A DNA stretch of 64,000 bases, taken from positions 15,895-79,894 of the forward strand of contig CAZIIU010000010.1 of assembly GCA_964539395.1 (NCBI GenBank). The letters run 5' to 3'. The stretch is from M55B112 sp964539395. GTDB taxonomy: Bacteria > Bacteroidota > Bacteroidia > Bacteroidales > GCA-2748055. Position numbers and translations under genes: made by a program. The notes below the pieces were generated by a model. The model saw nothing but the letters and a program-made list of their open reading frames with translations. It was not told the origin of the DNA and ran no database searches. This document shows positions 1-8,772 of the stretch, one piece after another; position 1 is the first letter of the stretch; every line of letters begins with the position of its first letter.

Positions 1-1551
1 TTCAATGTTTTCATAACGGCTGACTGCTTCGGGAGTTTTCTCCGACTGAAGGTCGGCCATAACGCCGGTTTTCGTGGCAATGGTATATGCCAGATCGAAT
101 GCCTCCATCTCCTGCAGCCTGGATTTGAACTCCCTGATCATGTTGGTGAAGCTGTTCAGTTTTTTAACCGTCCCCTGGTTCAGATCGAGACTCACCTGGT
201 CGAGATGATTGAGTACCTTCCACATCGAAGTGTCGAGCTTTCCTGCATATTCAGTGATCTTTTCAACGGTTGTTTTACCGATTCCCCGTAGCGGATAGTT
301 GATCACCCTTTTAAGCGCCTCATCATCTTCGGGATTCACAACGAGACGGAAATAGGCCAGCAGGTCCTTGATCTCCTTGCGCTGATAAAAGGAGACCGAT
401 CCAAACACTTTATAGGGTATATTGAGTTTCCTGAGGCTCTCCTCGAAGATCCTCGACTGTGCATTGGTGCGGTAAAGGATCGCAAAATGAAGGTAGTCGA
501 GTTGTTCTCTGAAACGGAGATCGGAGATCGCATTGGCAACTGCAATGCCTTCCTCCCGGTCGTCCCGCAGTTTCATTACCCTGATCTTCTCACCCAACTC
601 CTCCTCCGAGAATATCTTCTTGGGGATCTGCTCACTGTTTTTTGCAATTATGCTGTTAGCCGCATCAACGATCATGCGGGTCGACCTGTAGTTGCGTTCC
701 AGCTTGAAGAGCTGGTAATCGGGATGGTCCTTCCTGAAGTTGAGGATATTCTCAATCCTCGCCCCCCTGAAAGAATAGATGCTCTGCGCATCATCGCCCA
801 CTACACAGATATTATTATGACCGGCGGAGAGCTGCCTGATAATCTGATACTGTGAATAATTCGTATCCTGGTATTCATCCACCAGGATAAAGTCGAACGC
901 CTGCTGATATTTAACGAGAACTGCGGGATGGTCGTTAAACATCAGATTGATCTGCAGGAGGAGATCATCGAAATCCATCGCTCCGAATTTTTTACAGCGG
1001 CGTGTGTAATGACTGTAGATCTCTCCCATTTGCGGTCGGCGCGTCGCCATATCCTTTGTCCGTATCTCATTGCTGTTTATATAGATTGAGGGAGTAATAA
1101 GGTTGTTCTTCGCATAAGAAATACGGTTGTATACCTCTGCCGGCTTATAGATCTTTTCGTCCAGCTTAAGATCCTTGATGATCTGCCTTACCAGGTTCCT
1201 GGAGTCGATGGTGTCGTAGATGGTGAAGTCTGACGGGTAGCCGATTAGTTCGGCCTCTCGTCGGAGAATTCTGGCAAAGAGTGAGTGAAATGTACCCATC
1301 CACAATTGCCTGGCCAGGTCGTATGAAACCAACTTTGCCACACGCTCCTTCATCTCCCTGGCTGCTTTGTTGGTAAAAGTAAGTGCGAGGATGCGGAAAG
1401 GTTGTACACCCTGTTGCAACAGGTAAGCCACCCTGTATGTAAGCACCCTTGTCTTCCCCGAACCGGCCCCGGCCACCACAAGTGCAGGTCCGCGATACTT
1501 CTCAACCGCCTCACGTTGAGACTGATTCAACTCCTTTAGAAAATCTTTCAA
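1..1551 (-). CDS. UvrD/PcrA-type ATP-dependent DNA helicase, C-terminus beyond window edge
   Basis: A superfamily 1A 3'-5' DNA helicase acting in repair and removal of stalled complexes. Only the first 517 residues are inside the window; family members are usually about 700-800 residues. The N-terminus has the Q-motif NQSQREAV, Walker A GAGSGKT at residues 29-35, then LTFTNKAAREMKERV, GTFHSLFARILRR, the Walker B box as DEYQDTN, GDDAQSIYSFRGA, and motif IV LERNYRST, all in the expected order. The start is TTG at 1551: a strong Shine-Dalgarno GGAGG lies five bases upstream, and no ATG precedes the Q-motif. Such a clear ribosome site is unusual for this phylum. Whether it is UvrD, PcrA or Rep cannot be told without the C-terminus. 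The family call is near certain. Confidence 0.95.
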   Translation of the reverse strand, partial: MKDFLKELNQSQREAVEKYRGPALVVAGAGSGKTRVLTYRVAYLLQQGVQPFRILALTFTNKAAREMKERVAKLVSYDLARQLWMGTFHSLFARILRREAELIGYPSDFTIYDTIDSRNLVRQIIKDLKLDEKIYKPAEVYNRISYAKNNLITPSIYINSNEIRTKDMATRRPQMGEIYSHYTRRCKKFGAMDFDDLLLQINLMFNDHPAVLVKYQQAFDFILVDEYQDTNYSQYQIIRQLSAGHNNICVVGDDAQSIYSFRGARIENILNFRKDHPDYQLFKLERNYRSTRMIVDAANSIIAKNSEQIPKKIFSEEELGEKIRVMKLRDDREEGIAVANAISDLRFREQLDYLHFAILYRTNAQSRIFEESLRKLNIPYKVFGSVSFYQRKEIKDLLAYFRLVVNPEDDEALKRVINYPLRGIGKTTVEKITEYAGKLDTSMWKVLNHLDQVSLDLNQGTVKKLNSFTNMIREFKSRLQEMEAFDLAYTIATKTGVMADLQSEKTPEAVSRYENIE

Positions 1552-2010
1552 TTGCACCTCCTTTTTTCGGCTGGCTAAGTTAGTATATGGTGTGGGGAAG
1601 ACCATCCTGTTTAAGGATTTTTTATTAACTATTTATGCTGACCATGGAGCTCCTACAGGAGCTGGTAAAGCTCCGTTAAGAGTTGTAGTTCTGTAAAGCA
1701 GACTACCAATAAGATACCTCAGGCTCCATTCGGAAAAAACAGCGGATTATTGTTCCTTTCACCGAAATGTTGCATTTTTGTGCCGTTCGCTATGACGTAT
1801 AATAAATTGCAGAATTTACGTTTTAGAAGTTAGGACATTTTTTAAACTGCCTCAATAAGCAGGAGCGTCTCAGTATTGTGACAAGAAAACGGAAGGGAGA
1901 AGAGCCCGCTTAATAGCAAATAAGATCAGTGAAAAAAAATATTTTCGAAAATACAGCAGAAATAAATTCAGTCGGTTCGTTAAACAGATTGTATTTGCTT
2001 ACAATCTTTA
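1552..2010. other. Intergenic region, no gene seen
   Basis: About 460 bases between the divergently read helicase and the T9SS protein, AT-rich on the right side. The only structure seen is a set of overlapping short inverted repeats at 1646-1674, built from three copies of the 6-mer GGAGCT or its complement AGCTCC, which can form alternative small hairpins. No convincing -7 box was found for either gene. No small ORF with a recognisable product was seen. Confidence 0.5.
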
Positions 2011-3570
2011 TTGAAAAAAGAAGTGAAATACCTGCATGGAATTAAATACCTTCCGGGCATCCGGATGTTTTTCCTTAAGTACCTCCGGCGATGTTCGTCC
2101 CCGTATACTGGTAACCTGACGGGTATTATGCTGCTTATTCTATTAACGGTTGGAGGAAAGGCTTTTGGTCAGATCACCTCACCGGATGCCGATGCGGTAA
2201 AGACTCTCTCATTTACCACATATACCGGTGAAGGGCAGCTGTTCGTATTCTACCAGTCGAATGGAAACCTCCGGCCGGGATCCCTCATTGCAACAGGTCC
2301 TGCAGCCGGGAACTTTGATATTGTCTGGACGCAATATGATCCTGAGGACGACGGGTTCACAATCCCCCGCAAAGCAGAAAACAATGTAACCAGTTCAACT
2401 ATCACCGGGTTGGACGACGGCGCGTATCGTGCGCAGATCTCAAATGGTGATATCGACACCTCCTTCATCGCCTGGGTGATGCTGAACGACCTCCTGGTGT
2501 GGACGGAAAAAGATGAAAACGGCGAGTTGGAGTCGTTCAGGTCGGGTTGCAGTGATGGGAACTATATCATTATAGCCGGAGGGGTAGAGATCGATACTTT
2601 CTACTATTATGATCCGGTATCGCACGAGCAAATTCTTTTTGCAAACGATTTTGAAATTCTCTGGACCAGCGATAACCCTGATCTGACCATTTATAATCCA
2701 ACCAACAAAGAGGCCATGGGGGCCAACTATTCCAATGAACCGCCATACAAGGATACATTTTACTACCTGTCAGCAACAGACAGCACAGGCATGACAGAGG
2801 TCGACTCGGTACTGTATATTACCAAACACACCAAAGCAGAATTCACAGTCGAGTACCTGGATAAAATTACCATGAATTGGGAATCAGACCTTGACACGGA
2901 GTGGGCGGCAGATAAGGGTAGCCTGGACGCCCCACTGACAACCAGGTTCTTTAATGAATCTTTAAACGGGGTTGAGTTTACCTGGGTTTTTTTTGATACT
3001 ACCAGTGAAGAAACAGGAATTAATAGTATAGATTCCGTCTTCACCACAGACCTTAGTTTTGAACCGGAATTTACATACTACACAGCCAATAAATACTACT
3101 ACCCTTACCTGGTTTCCAAAAGCGATGCAGGCTGTGTAGACACCTTCCGGCTGGAAGACGGGATCAGGGTTGTACCGTCGCAACTCATCATCCCCAATGT
3201 TTTTACTCCAAACGGTGATGGCAAAAACGACGAATTTAAATTCAAGCACCAGTCGCTGAAAGAGTGCAGAGTTTCCATTTCCGATCGTAGAGGGAGGGTG
3301 GTTTACAGGGAAAAGATAGATAATATCTACGAATGGGAGGGTTGGCGAGGTACGATTTTGAATACAGACCGGCCGGCACCCGAGGGGCAATACTACTACG
3401 TTGTCGAAGGGTTGGGATACGATAATGTTGAATACAGGGATCCCAACATCCTTGAGCAGCGAAAGATCAACCGCCAGCAGGGAGGGGGAACAGGAACCGG
3501 AGATGAACCGGACCAGCTCAATATTTATACAGGCTGGTTGTACCTGTTCCGAAGAACGGGAGACTTTTAA
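2011..3570 (+). CDS. Secreted protein with T9SS type B (gliding-type) C-terminal sorting domain
   Basis: Probably exported by Sec and then by the type IX secretion system to the cell surface. A hydrophobic segment (GIMLLILLTVGG) followed by KAFGQ marks a signal peptide ending near residue 53. The middle is beta-rich and has no enzyme motif I recognise. The last about 90 residues match the gliding-motility-associated C-terminal domain: IPNVFTPNGDGKNDEFKF, ISDRRGRVVY, W.G, APEGQYYYVV, and a basic end GWLYLFRRTGDF. The start is uncertain: TTG at 2011, ATG at 2065 or ATG at 2128 would all leave a hydrophobic signal. Substrate or adhesive role is unknown. It is separated by 29 bases from the VTT protein but is functionally unrelated as far as can be seen. 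Confidence 0.85.
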   Translation: MKKEVKYLHGIKYLPGIRMFFLKYLRRCSSPYTGNLTGIMLLILLTVGGKAFGQITSPDADAVKTLSFTTYTGEGQLFVFYQSNGNLRPGSLIATGPAAGNFDIVWTQYDPEDDGFTIPRKAENNVTSSTITGLDDGAYRAQISNGDIDTSFIAWVMLNDLLVWTEKDENGELESFRSGCSDGNYIIIAGGVEIDTFYYYDPVSHEQILFANDFEILWTSDNPDLTIYNPTNKEAMGANYSNEPPYKDTFYYLSATDSTGMTEVDSVLYITKHTKAEFTVEYLDKITMNWESDLDTEWAADKGSLDAPLTTRFFNESLNGVEFTWVFFDTTSEETGINSIDSVFTTDLSFEPEFTYYTANKYYYPYLVSKSDAGCVDTFRLEDGIRVVPSQLIIPNVFTPNGDGKNDEFKFKHQSLKECRVSISDRRGRVVYREKIDNIYEWEGWRGTILNTDRPAPEGQYYYVVEGLGYDNVEYRDPNILEQRKINRQQGGGTGTGDEPDQLNIYTGWLYLFRRTGDF

Positions 3571-3599
3571 CCTGCACCAGCCAAATCAACAGATCTGAT

Positions 3600-4316
3600 A
3601 TGAAGTTTTTCAGGATCACCATCATCACAGTTATTGCACTGATAATGGCCGGGTTCATCATTTACGCATCCCGGAATGATCCACAGCAGCAGCTGCTCAC
3701 CTCAATGGAATTCCTCGCAGCACACCCGATCTACCTGATCAGTGCAGTCTTTTTGCTTACACTATTCAGCAACATGACAGGCCTGCCGGTTCTCTACCTG
3801 GGCGTAGTCCTCGGCTTTTTTCTCCCTTACCTGCCGGCACTGGCCCTCGCCTGGTCCATGCAACTGGTAGCCGTGATGTCCACCTTTTTCATGGTAAGAA
3901 AGCTCTATTACACCTATTTCCTTAAAAAATACGGTCAGAAAAAGCTGATCAGGCGGATCAACAAGCGGATCAGGAAATACGGGTTCTGGACAGTGGCCTT
4001 AACGAGAGGTGTCTACTTTATCCCAACAAATATCATCAATTTCAGCTTTCCGTTGAGCCGGATCACTACCAGGCAGTACATGGCAGGTACCATGGCCGGA
4101 CTGATCCCGGAGTGCCTGATCAATGTCTCTACCGGATACCTGCTCAGGCACCAGTTACTCTTAGTCGATGCACCGCAGCAGAATATGCTGAAGATCATTC
4201 TTACCGGAGGCTTTCTGCTGCTGATAGCTACACTCTTCCTGATTCTGCGTTACAGAAAAAAACAGACTGCAAAAAGCAGGCTTAGGAAGATCGTACCCAT
4301 GCTGGAAGATCAATAA
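3600..4316 (+). CDS. VTT-domain (TVP38/TMEM64, DedA-like) membrane protein
   Basis: A 238-residue polytopic inner-membrane protein. Hydrophobic segments lie near residues 5-23, 45-62, 68-95 and 195-217. The conserved VTT core is visible: a GLPVLYLGVVLGFFL re-entrant-type segment, then FWTVALTRGVYFIPTNIINFSF with the typical R and PxNxxN pattern, then YMAGTMAGLIPECLINVSTGYLL. Family members (YdjZ, TVP38, DedA) are proposed to act in lipid scrambling or membrane homeostasis; the substrate is not known for this one. The tail is strongly basic and cytoplasmic. It follows the T9SS gene by 29 bases and may share its transcript. Confidence 0.8.
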   Translation: MKFFRITIITVIALIMAGFIIYASRNDPQQQLLTSMEFLAAHPIYLISAVFLLTLFSNMTGLPVLYLGVVLGFFLPYLPALALAWSMQLVAVMSTFFMVRKLYYTYFLKKYGQKKLIRRINKRIRKYGFWTVALTRGVYFIPTNIINFSFPLSRITTRQYMAGTMAGLIPECLINVSTGYLLRHQLLLVDAPQQNMLKIILTGGFLLLIATLFLILRYRKKQTAKSRLRKIVPMLEDQ

Positions 4317-4389
4317 TACGAATATATCGCTTTAAATCACAAACCCTTTGCACCTTCATTTTATAAATACCAAACTAACTTTTTTACTC

Positions 4390-4447
4390 CTGCCAATTCA
4401 ATCCTGTCATTTTGTCAATTTCTATAAATTGGCAGAGTATTTGACAA
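4390..4447 (+). promoter_or_regulatory. Sigma-54-like promoter with nested inverted repeats before grpE-dnaJ
   Basis: Read directly: TTGGCA at 4429-4434, GAGTA, then TTTGA at 4440-4444. The GG at 4431-4432 is exactly ten bases from the G at 4443, the invariant -24/-12 spacing of sigma-54 promoters, although the -12 GC is GA here. Expected transcription start is about 4455, twenty bases before the grpE ATG. The -24 box is also one arm of a perfect 9-bp inverted repeat (CTGCCAATT 4390-4398, AATTGGCAG 4427-4435). TTGTCAA (4412-4418) and TTGACAA (4441-4447) form a second repeat. TGTCA occurs twice in tandem (4405-4409, 4413-4417). No CIRCE element is present. Sigma-54 control is inference. Confidence 0.45.
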
Positions 4448-4474
4448 CAATAAAGGGATTTTTGATGTTTAAAA

Positions 4475-5218
4475 ATGGATAAAGAGATGGGAAGAAAATC
4501 ACAAAAGACCGAAAAAAAGGATGTAATGAATGAAAAAAAGGTGACTGAAGAGACTGTTGGAAAGCCTGATGCAACAGGTGGAGAGGCCGGGAAAGCCGAT
4601 GAACAAGGGAATGGAACTACTGAACCATTCAGCGCTGCAACCTCTCAGCAGAAAGGGTATCCCAGTGGAGACGAGGCTGTTGCTGATGAGCCTGGAGTGA
4701 CAAATGAACCGTCGGTAGCAGGAGCAGATACGGATGAATCCGCAGCCGGGGAAGCACAAGGAGATATTACCAGAGAGCAGGAGCTAGAAAATAAACTGGC
4801 AGAATTGCAGGATAAATACCTTAGATTGTCAGCCGAGTATGACAACTATCGCAAAAGGACCCTGCGGGAGAAGATAGAGCTTCAGGAGGTGGTCCGTGAG
4901 GATGTATTTATCAACATTCTTTCGGTCGTGGACGACCTGGAGCGGGCAATGGAAGCGGTAAAGGGCGCAAAAGATATCGAGGCAGTTAAGTCAGGAATGG
5001 AACTGATCCATTCCAAGTTCACCAAATACCTGAACGGTCAGGGAGTAAAAGAGATCGATGCAATCGGCAAGAATCTTGACACAGATCAGCATGAGGCAAT
5101 CACTAAAATTCCAGTAGAGAACAAGAAGAAAAAAGGGAAAGTCGTTGATGTGGTAGAGAAAGGTTATACATTGAGAGACAGGGTGATTCGTTTTGCAAAG
5201 GTAGTAATCGGGGAGTAA
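4475..5218 (+). CDS. grpE: GrpE, nucleotide exchange factor of DnaK
   Basis: Cytoplasmic cochaperone that releases ADP from DnaK. Residues 1-100 are a long, acidic, Gly/Ala/Thr-rich and probably disordered extension. The GrpE domain follows: a heptad-rich helix (ELENKLAELQDKYLRLSAEYDNYRKRTLREK), the hinge region DDLERAMEAV, and the C-terminal beta part DQHEAITKIPVENKKKKGKVVDVVEKGYTLRDRVIRFAKVVI, closely matching the family signature. At 247 residues it is longer than E. coli GrpE (197) because of the N-terminal extension. It lies four bases before dnaJ, so the two are cotranscribed. An ATG at 4487 is an alternative start. The upstream sigma-54-like element probably drives the pair. Confidence 0.95.
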   Translation: MDKEMGRKSQKTEKKDVMNEKKVTEETVGKPDATGGEAGKADEQGNGTTEPFSAATSQQKGYPSGDEAVADEPGVTNEPSVAGADTDESAAGEAQGDITREQELENKLAELQDKYLRLSAEYDNYRKRTLREKIELQEVVREDVFINILSVVDDLERAMEAVKGAKDIEAVKSGMELIHSKFTKYLNGQGVKEIDAIGKNLDTDQHEAITKIPVENKKKKGKVVDVVEKGYTLRDRVIRFAKVVIGE

Positions 5219-5222
5219 CCAT

Positions 5223-6374
5223 ATGGCAAAAAAAGACTATTACGACATACTTGAGGTTTCTAAGGATGCTTCACAGGACGAGATCAAGAAGGCTTACAGG
5301 AAACAGGCTCTGAAATACCATCCTGACAAGAATCCGGGCGATGCAACTGCCGAAGCAAAATTCAAGGAGGCTGCCGAGGCATATGAGGTATTGCGTGATC
5401 CGGAAAAGCGAAGTAAATATGACAGGTTTGGTCATTCGGCGTTCGACGGAGCAGGCGGATTCGGAGGAGGAGGTATGACCATGGATGATATCTTCTCACA
5501 ATTCGGCGATATCTTCAGTGGTTTTGGCTTTGGTGGCTTTGGCGGTTTCGGCGGTGGATCCCAGGGACGTCGTCGTGCAGTTAACAAAGGATCCAATCTG
5601 AGGGTTACCGTGAAACTGAAGCTGAGCGAAGTCGCCTCCGGTGTAGAGAAAAAGATCAAGGTTAAAAAATATATTGCCTGTGATACATGCGGTGGAAACG
5701 GTGCAAAAAACGGAACTGCAACCTCAAACTGCAATACCTGTCATGGCACCGGCCATGTAACACAGGTCACCAACACCTTCATCGGACAGATGCAGACTCA
5801 ATCCACATGTCCGAACTGTCGCGGGGAGGGAAAAATAATCAGCGAAAAGTGTGAAGCATGCTATGGAGAGGGGATCGTTAAGAAAGATGAAGTTATCAGC
5901 ATTAATATCCCGGCCGGTGTATCGGAGGGTATGCAGCTGAAGATGAGCGGAAAGGGGAACGCTCCCCGGCGGGGCGGTGTAAACGGCGACCTGATCGTGG
6001 TGATCAGGGAGGAGGAGCACAGCGAACTGTTTCGTGACGGCAATGATGTTGTGTTCAACCTCTACCTCAGCATGCCACAGGCCATCCTTGGTGATACCGT
6101 GGAGATACCAACGATCGACTCACGTGTGAAGATTAAGATTGATCCGGGAACGCAACCGGGAAAGATTCTTCGCCTCAGGGGCAAGGGTGTTCCCGATGTA
6201 AACGGCTATGGCAAAGGAGATCTGCTCGTGAATATCAATGTATGGATGCCGAAGAACATTAGTAGCGATGAGAAGAAAATGGTTGAAAAAATGCGCGGAT
6301 CAGAGAATTTTGTACCACAACCAATGAAGCCCGACAAGAACATATTTAGCAGGATGAAAAATTTTTTTGAATAG
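5223..6374 (+). CDS. dnaJ: Chaperone DnaJ (type I Hsp40)
   Basis: Stimulates the ATPase of DnaK and delivers unfolded substrates. The domain order is complete: J-domain at residues 4-70 with the HPD tripeptide at 33-35; a Gly/Phe-rich linker at about 72-113; a zinc-binding region with four CxxCxGxG repeats at residues 153-217 (CDTCGGNG, CNTCHGTG, CPNCRGEG, CEACYGEG); and the substrate-binding C-terminal domains (NIPAGVSEGMQLKMSGKGN, LRLRGKGVPD). Length of 383 residues is normal. It follows grpE by four bases; dnaK is not in the window, so the chaperone set is split. No defect is seen. Confidence 0.97.
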   Translation: MAKKDYYDILEVSKDASQDEIKKAYRKQALKYHPDKNPGDATAEAKFKEAAEAYEVLRDPEKRSKYDRFGHSAFDGAGGFGGGGMTMDDIFSQFGDIFSGFGFGGFGGFGGGSQGRRRAVNKGSNLRVTVKLKLSEVASGVEKKIKVKKYIACDTCGGNGAKNGTATSNCNTCHGTGHVTQVTNTFIGQMQTQSTCPNCRGEGKIISEKCEACYGEGIVKKDEVISINIPAGVSEGMQLKMSGKGNAPRRGGVNGDLIVVIREEEHSELFRDGNDVVFNLYLSMPQAILGDTVEIPTIDSRVKIKIDPGTQPGKILRLRGKGVPDVNGYGKGDLLVNINVWMPKNISSDEKKMVEKMRGSENFVPQPMKPDKNIFSRMKNFFE

Positions 6375-6452
6375 CAGGAAAAGCGTTTCTGCTGAGGTTC
6401 AACCCGGGTTAAACTTGTACTTGTAATACATAACTTTTATGATAAGCCTTAT

Positions 6453-7397
6453 ATGGACTTACTGAACACCCTCGGGGTTACAAAGGACTTCCAGGGTCAC
6501 CGTGCCCTCGACAATGTCTCTGTTAGTGTACCAAAAGGCAGCATCTTCGGCTTGCTCGGCCCCAATGGCGCAGGGAAAACAACACTGATCAGGATCATCA
6601 ACCAGATCACTGCCCCCGACACAGGGAGGGTCATTTTCAATGGTAAACCACTGCAAAAGGATGATGTGTTCCGCATAGGCTACCTGCCTGAGGAACGCGG
6701 ACTCTACAAGAAGATGAAGGTGGGCGAACAGGCGCTTTACCTGGCACAGCTGAAGGGTCTTCCACTGGCGGAAGCAAAAAAGCGGCTGAACCACTGGTTC
6801 GAAAAATTTGAGATTAAAAGCTGGTTTAACAAGAAGGTGGAGGAGCTTTCCAAGGGAATGGCACAGAAGGTACAGTTTATCACCACGGTGCTTCACGAAC
6901 CGGAACTGCTGATCTTCGATGAACCATTCAGCGGCTTCGACCCCATCAATGTCAACCTGCTGAAAAATGAGATACTCCAACTTCGTGAAAACGGTGCAAC
7001 CATCATCTTTTCGACACATAACATGTCTTCTGTGGAGGAGTTGTGCGACCACATTTCGCTGATCAATGAGTCTAAAACCATCCTCGACGGTTCGGTGGCA
7101 GATATCCGAAAACGGTTCAGCTCCGATATCATAAGCGTTGGTTTTGAGGGGGATGCAGAATCAGTAAAAAACAGACTCAATAAGAAGTTTGAGATACTTG
7201 AGATCAGGGAGAACGGGATCGGTAAAGAGGCCCGGATCAAGCTCTATGCCGGAGCCAAACCCAATGAACTAATCACGGATCTGGCTGCATTAGCCACCAT
7301 CCACTCCTATAATGAGGTGATCCCCGGAATGAATGATATTTTTATCCAGGTGGTTGAATCCGATACAGCAGTGAACAGTAAACGCAGAACATCATGA
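6453..7397 (+). CDS. ABC transporter ATP-binding protein (NatA-like)
   Basis: Cytoplasmic ATPase of an ABC-2 exporter. Walker A GPNGAGKT is at residues 36-43, the signature LSKGM at 132-136, Walker B LLIFDEP at 152-158, and the switch His is in FSTHNMSS. The C-terminal about 90 residues form the extension typical of the NatA/YhaQ group. It overlaps the permease gene by four bases (ATGA), so the two are translationally coupled and form one exporter. NatAB of Bacillus exports sodium ions, but the homologues in this phylum are of unknown substrate, so I give no gene symbol. Length of 314 residues is normal. Confidence 0.92.
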   Translation: MDLLNTLGVTKDFQGHRALDNVSVSVPKGSIFGLLGPNGAGKTTLIRIINQITAPDTGRVIFNGKPLQKDDVFRIGYLPEERGLYKKMKVGEQALYLAQLKGLPLAEAKKRLNHWFEKFEIKSWFNKKVEELSKGMAQKVQFITTVLHEPELLIFDEPFSGFDPINVNLLKNEILQLRENGATIIFSTHNMSSVEELCDHISLINESKTILDGSVADIRKRFSSDIISVGFEGDAESVKNRLNKKFEILEIRENGIGKEARIKLYAGAKPNELITDLAALATIHSYNEVIPGMNDIFIQVVESDTAVNSKRRTS

Positions 7398-8770
7398 GCA
7401 GGAAGGTGAGCCTTATCATCAAAAGAGAATACCTGACCAGGGTCAGGAAAAAGTCATTTATCATTATGTCCATACTCGGACCGCTGCTTTTTGCCGCACT
7501 TATGATCCTGCCGGCTGTCCTGGCAAATCTCGAAGACAAAGAGGTGAAAGAAATTGCCGTGATCGATGAATCGATGGTGCTCACCTCTTACTCCTCCGGC
7601 AAACCGACAAGCGTCATTCCGGAGACAGAGTATCTGAAGTTTACACCCCTGGAGAATGTCGAGATAGAATCCCTGAAAAATGATTTTTCATCCACAGGGT
7701 ATTACGCATTACTGTATATTCCCTCCAACATATTCAGCTCCGAACGCGCAATCCTCTATTCCGATAAACAACCCAGTCTGGATGTTTCCTCGCACATCCG
7801 GAATGCTTTGGAGAAAGAGATTGAAAACCTGAAGCTGGCAGCCAATGATATTGAAAACCTGGATCAGATTCTCAGGGAAATAGAGACCAGTATCAGGGTT
7901 TCCAACATCAAGTGGACCAAAGGTGGCGAGGAGAAACGGAGTAATACCGGGTTGGTAATGGGTATCGGTTATGCATCCGGACTGATGATTTACATGTTTA
8001 TATTTATTTACGGATCGATGATAATGCGCAGTGTTATTGAGGAGAAGTCGAGCCGCATCGTCGAGGTAATCGTTAGCAGTGTAAGGCCGTTCCAATTAAT
8101 GATGGGAAAAATCATCGGTGTGGGTTTGGTGGGGTTAACCCAGTTTGTGATCTGGGTAGTTTTCACCGGTTTGCTGGTTACCGGGGCCACCATGGTCATG
8201 GGAAACTCCCTCCAGCAGGGAACAGCTCCCGTTGAACAGGTACAGGGCACCGATCTTTTTGCCGGGAATGATGCTGAAGGTGCGGTGGAGGAGTTCGCAG
8301 GAGATGATGCGTTCCTGGCTGATATCTTCGGTGCCTTCGAATCGATTGAGCCGGTGAAGATCCTGGTGGCATTCCTCTTCTTTTTCCTGTTTGGATACCT
8401 GATGTACGGATCGCTCTTTGCGATGATCGGATCGGCGGTCGACAACGAGACGGAGACCCAGCAGTTCATGCTGCCGGTCACCCTCCCGCTGATCCTCGGG
8501 ATAATCCTCATGGCCAACGTGATGAGCAATCCCGATGGTCCGCTTGCTTTCTGGTTCAGCATGTTCCCGCTCACTTCTCCAATAGTGATGATGGTACGCA
8601 TGCCGTTCGAGGTGCCTGCCTGGGAGATCGCGTTATCTGCCTTCCTGCTGGTGATCACCATTTTCGGGGCGATATGGATGGCAGGAAAGATATACCGTAC
8701 AGGTATCCTTATGTACGGAAAAAAGATCACTTACAAGGAGCTGTGGAAGTGGCTCAAATATAAGACCTGA
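7394..8770 (+). CDS. ABC-2 type permease (NatB-like)
   Basis: Membrane partner of the preceding ATPase. One transmembrane helix lies near residues 23-45, followed by a large extracytoplasmic domain to about residue 190. Then comes a block of five or so helices: GLMIYMFIFIYGSMI, MGKIIGVGLVGLTQFVIWVV, ILVAFLFFFLFGYLMYG, LPLILGIILMANVM and the final IALSAFLLVITIFGAIW. The motif VIEEKSSRIVEVIVSSVRPFQLMMGKI just after the second helix is diagnostic of the NatB/YhaP ABC-2 family. An acidic insert (about residues 275-315) separates two helices. The gene ends two bases before the Ppx/GppA ATG, suggesting one transcript with it. Confidence 0.9.
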   Translation: MSRKVSLIIKREYLTRVRKKSFIIMSILGPLLFAALMILPAVLANLEDKEVKEIAVIDESMVLTSYSSGKPTSVIPETEYLKFTPLENVEIESLKNDFSSTGYYALLYIPSNIFSSERAILYSDKQPSLDVSSHIRNALEKEIENLKLAANDIENLDQILREIETSIRVSNIKWTKGGEEKRSNTGLVMGIGYASGLMIYMFIFIYGSMIMRSVIEEKSSRIVEVIVSSVRPFQLMMGKIIGVGLVGLTQFVIWVVFTGLLVTGATMVMGNSLQQGTAPVEQVQGTDLFAGNDAEGAVEEFAGDDAFLADIFGAFESIEPVKILVAFLFFFLFGYLMYGSLFAMIGSAVDNETETQQFMLPVTLPLILGIILMANVMSNPDGPLAFWFSMFPLTSPIVMMVRMPFEVPAWEIALSAFLLVITIFGAIWMAGKIYRTGILMYGKKITYKELWKWLKYKT

Positions 8771-8772
8771 TC

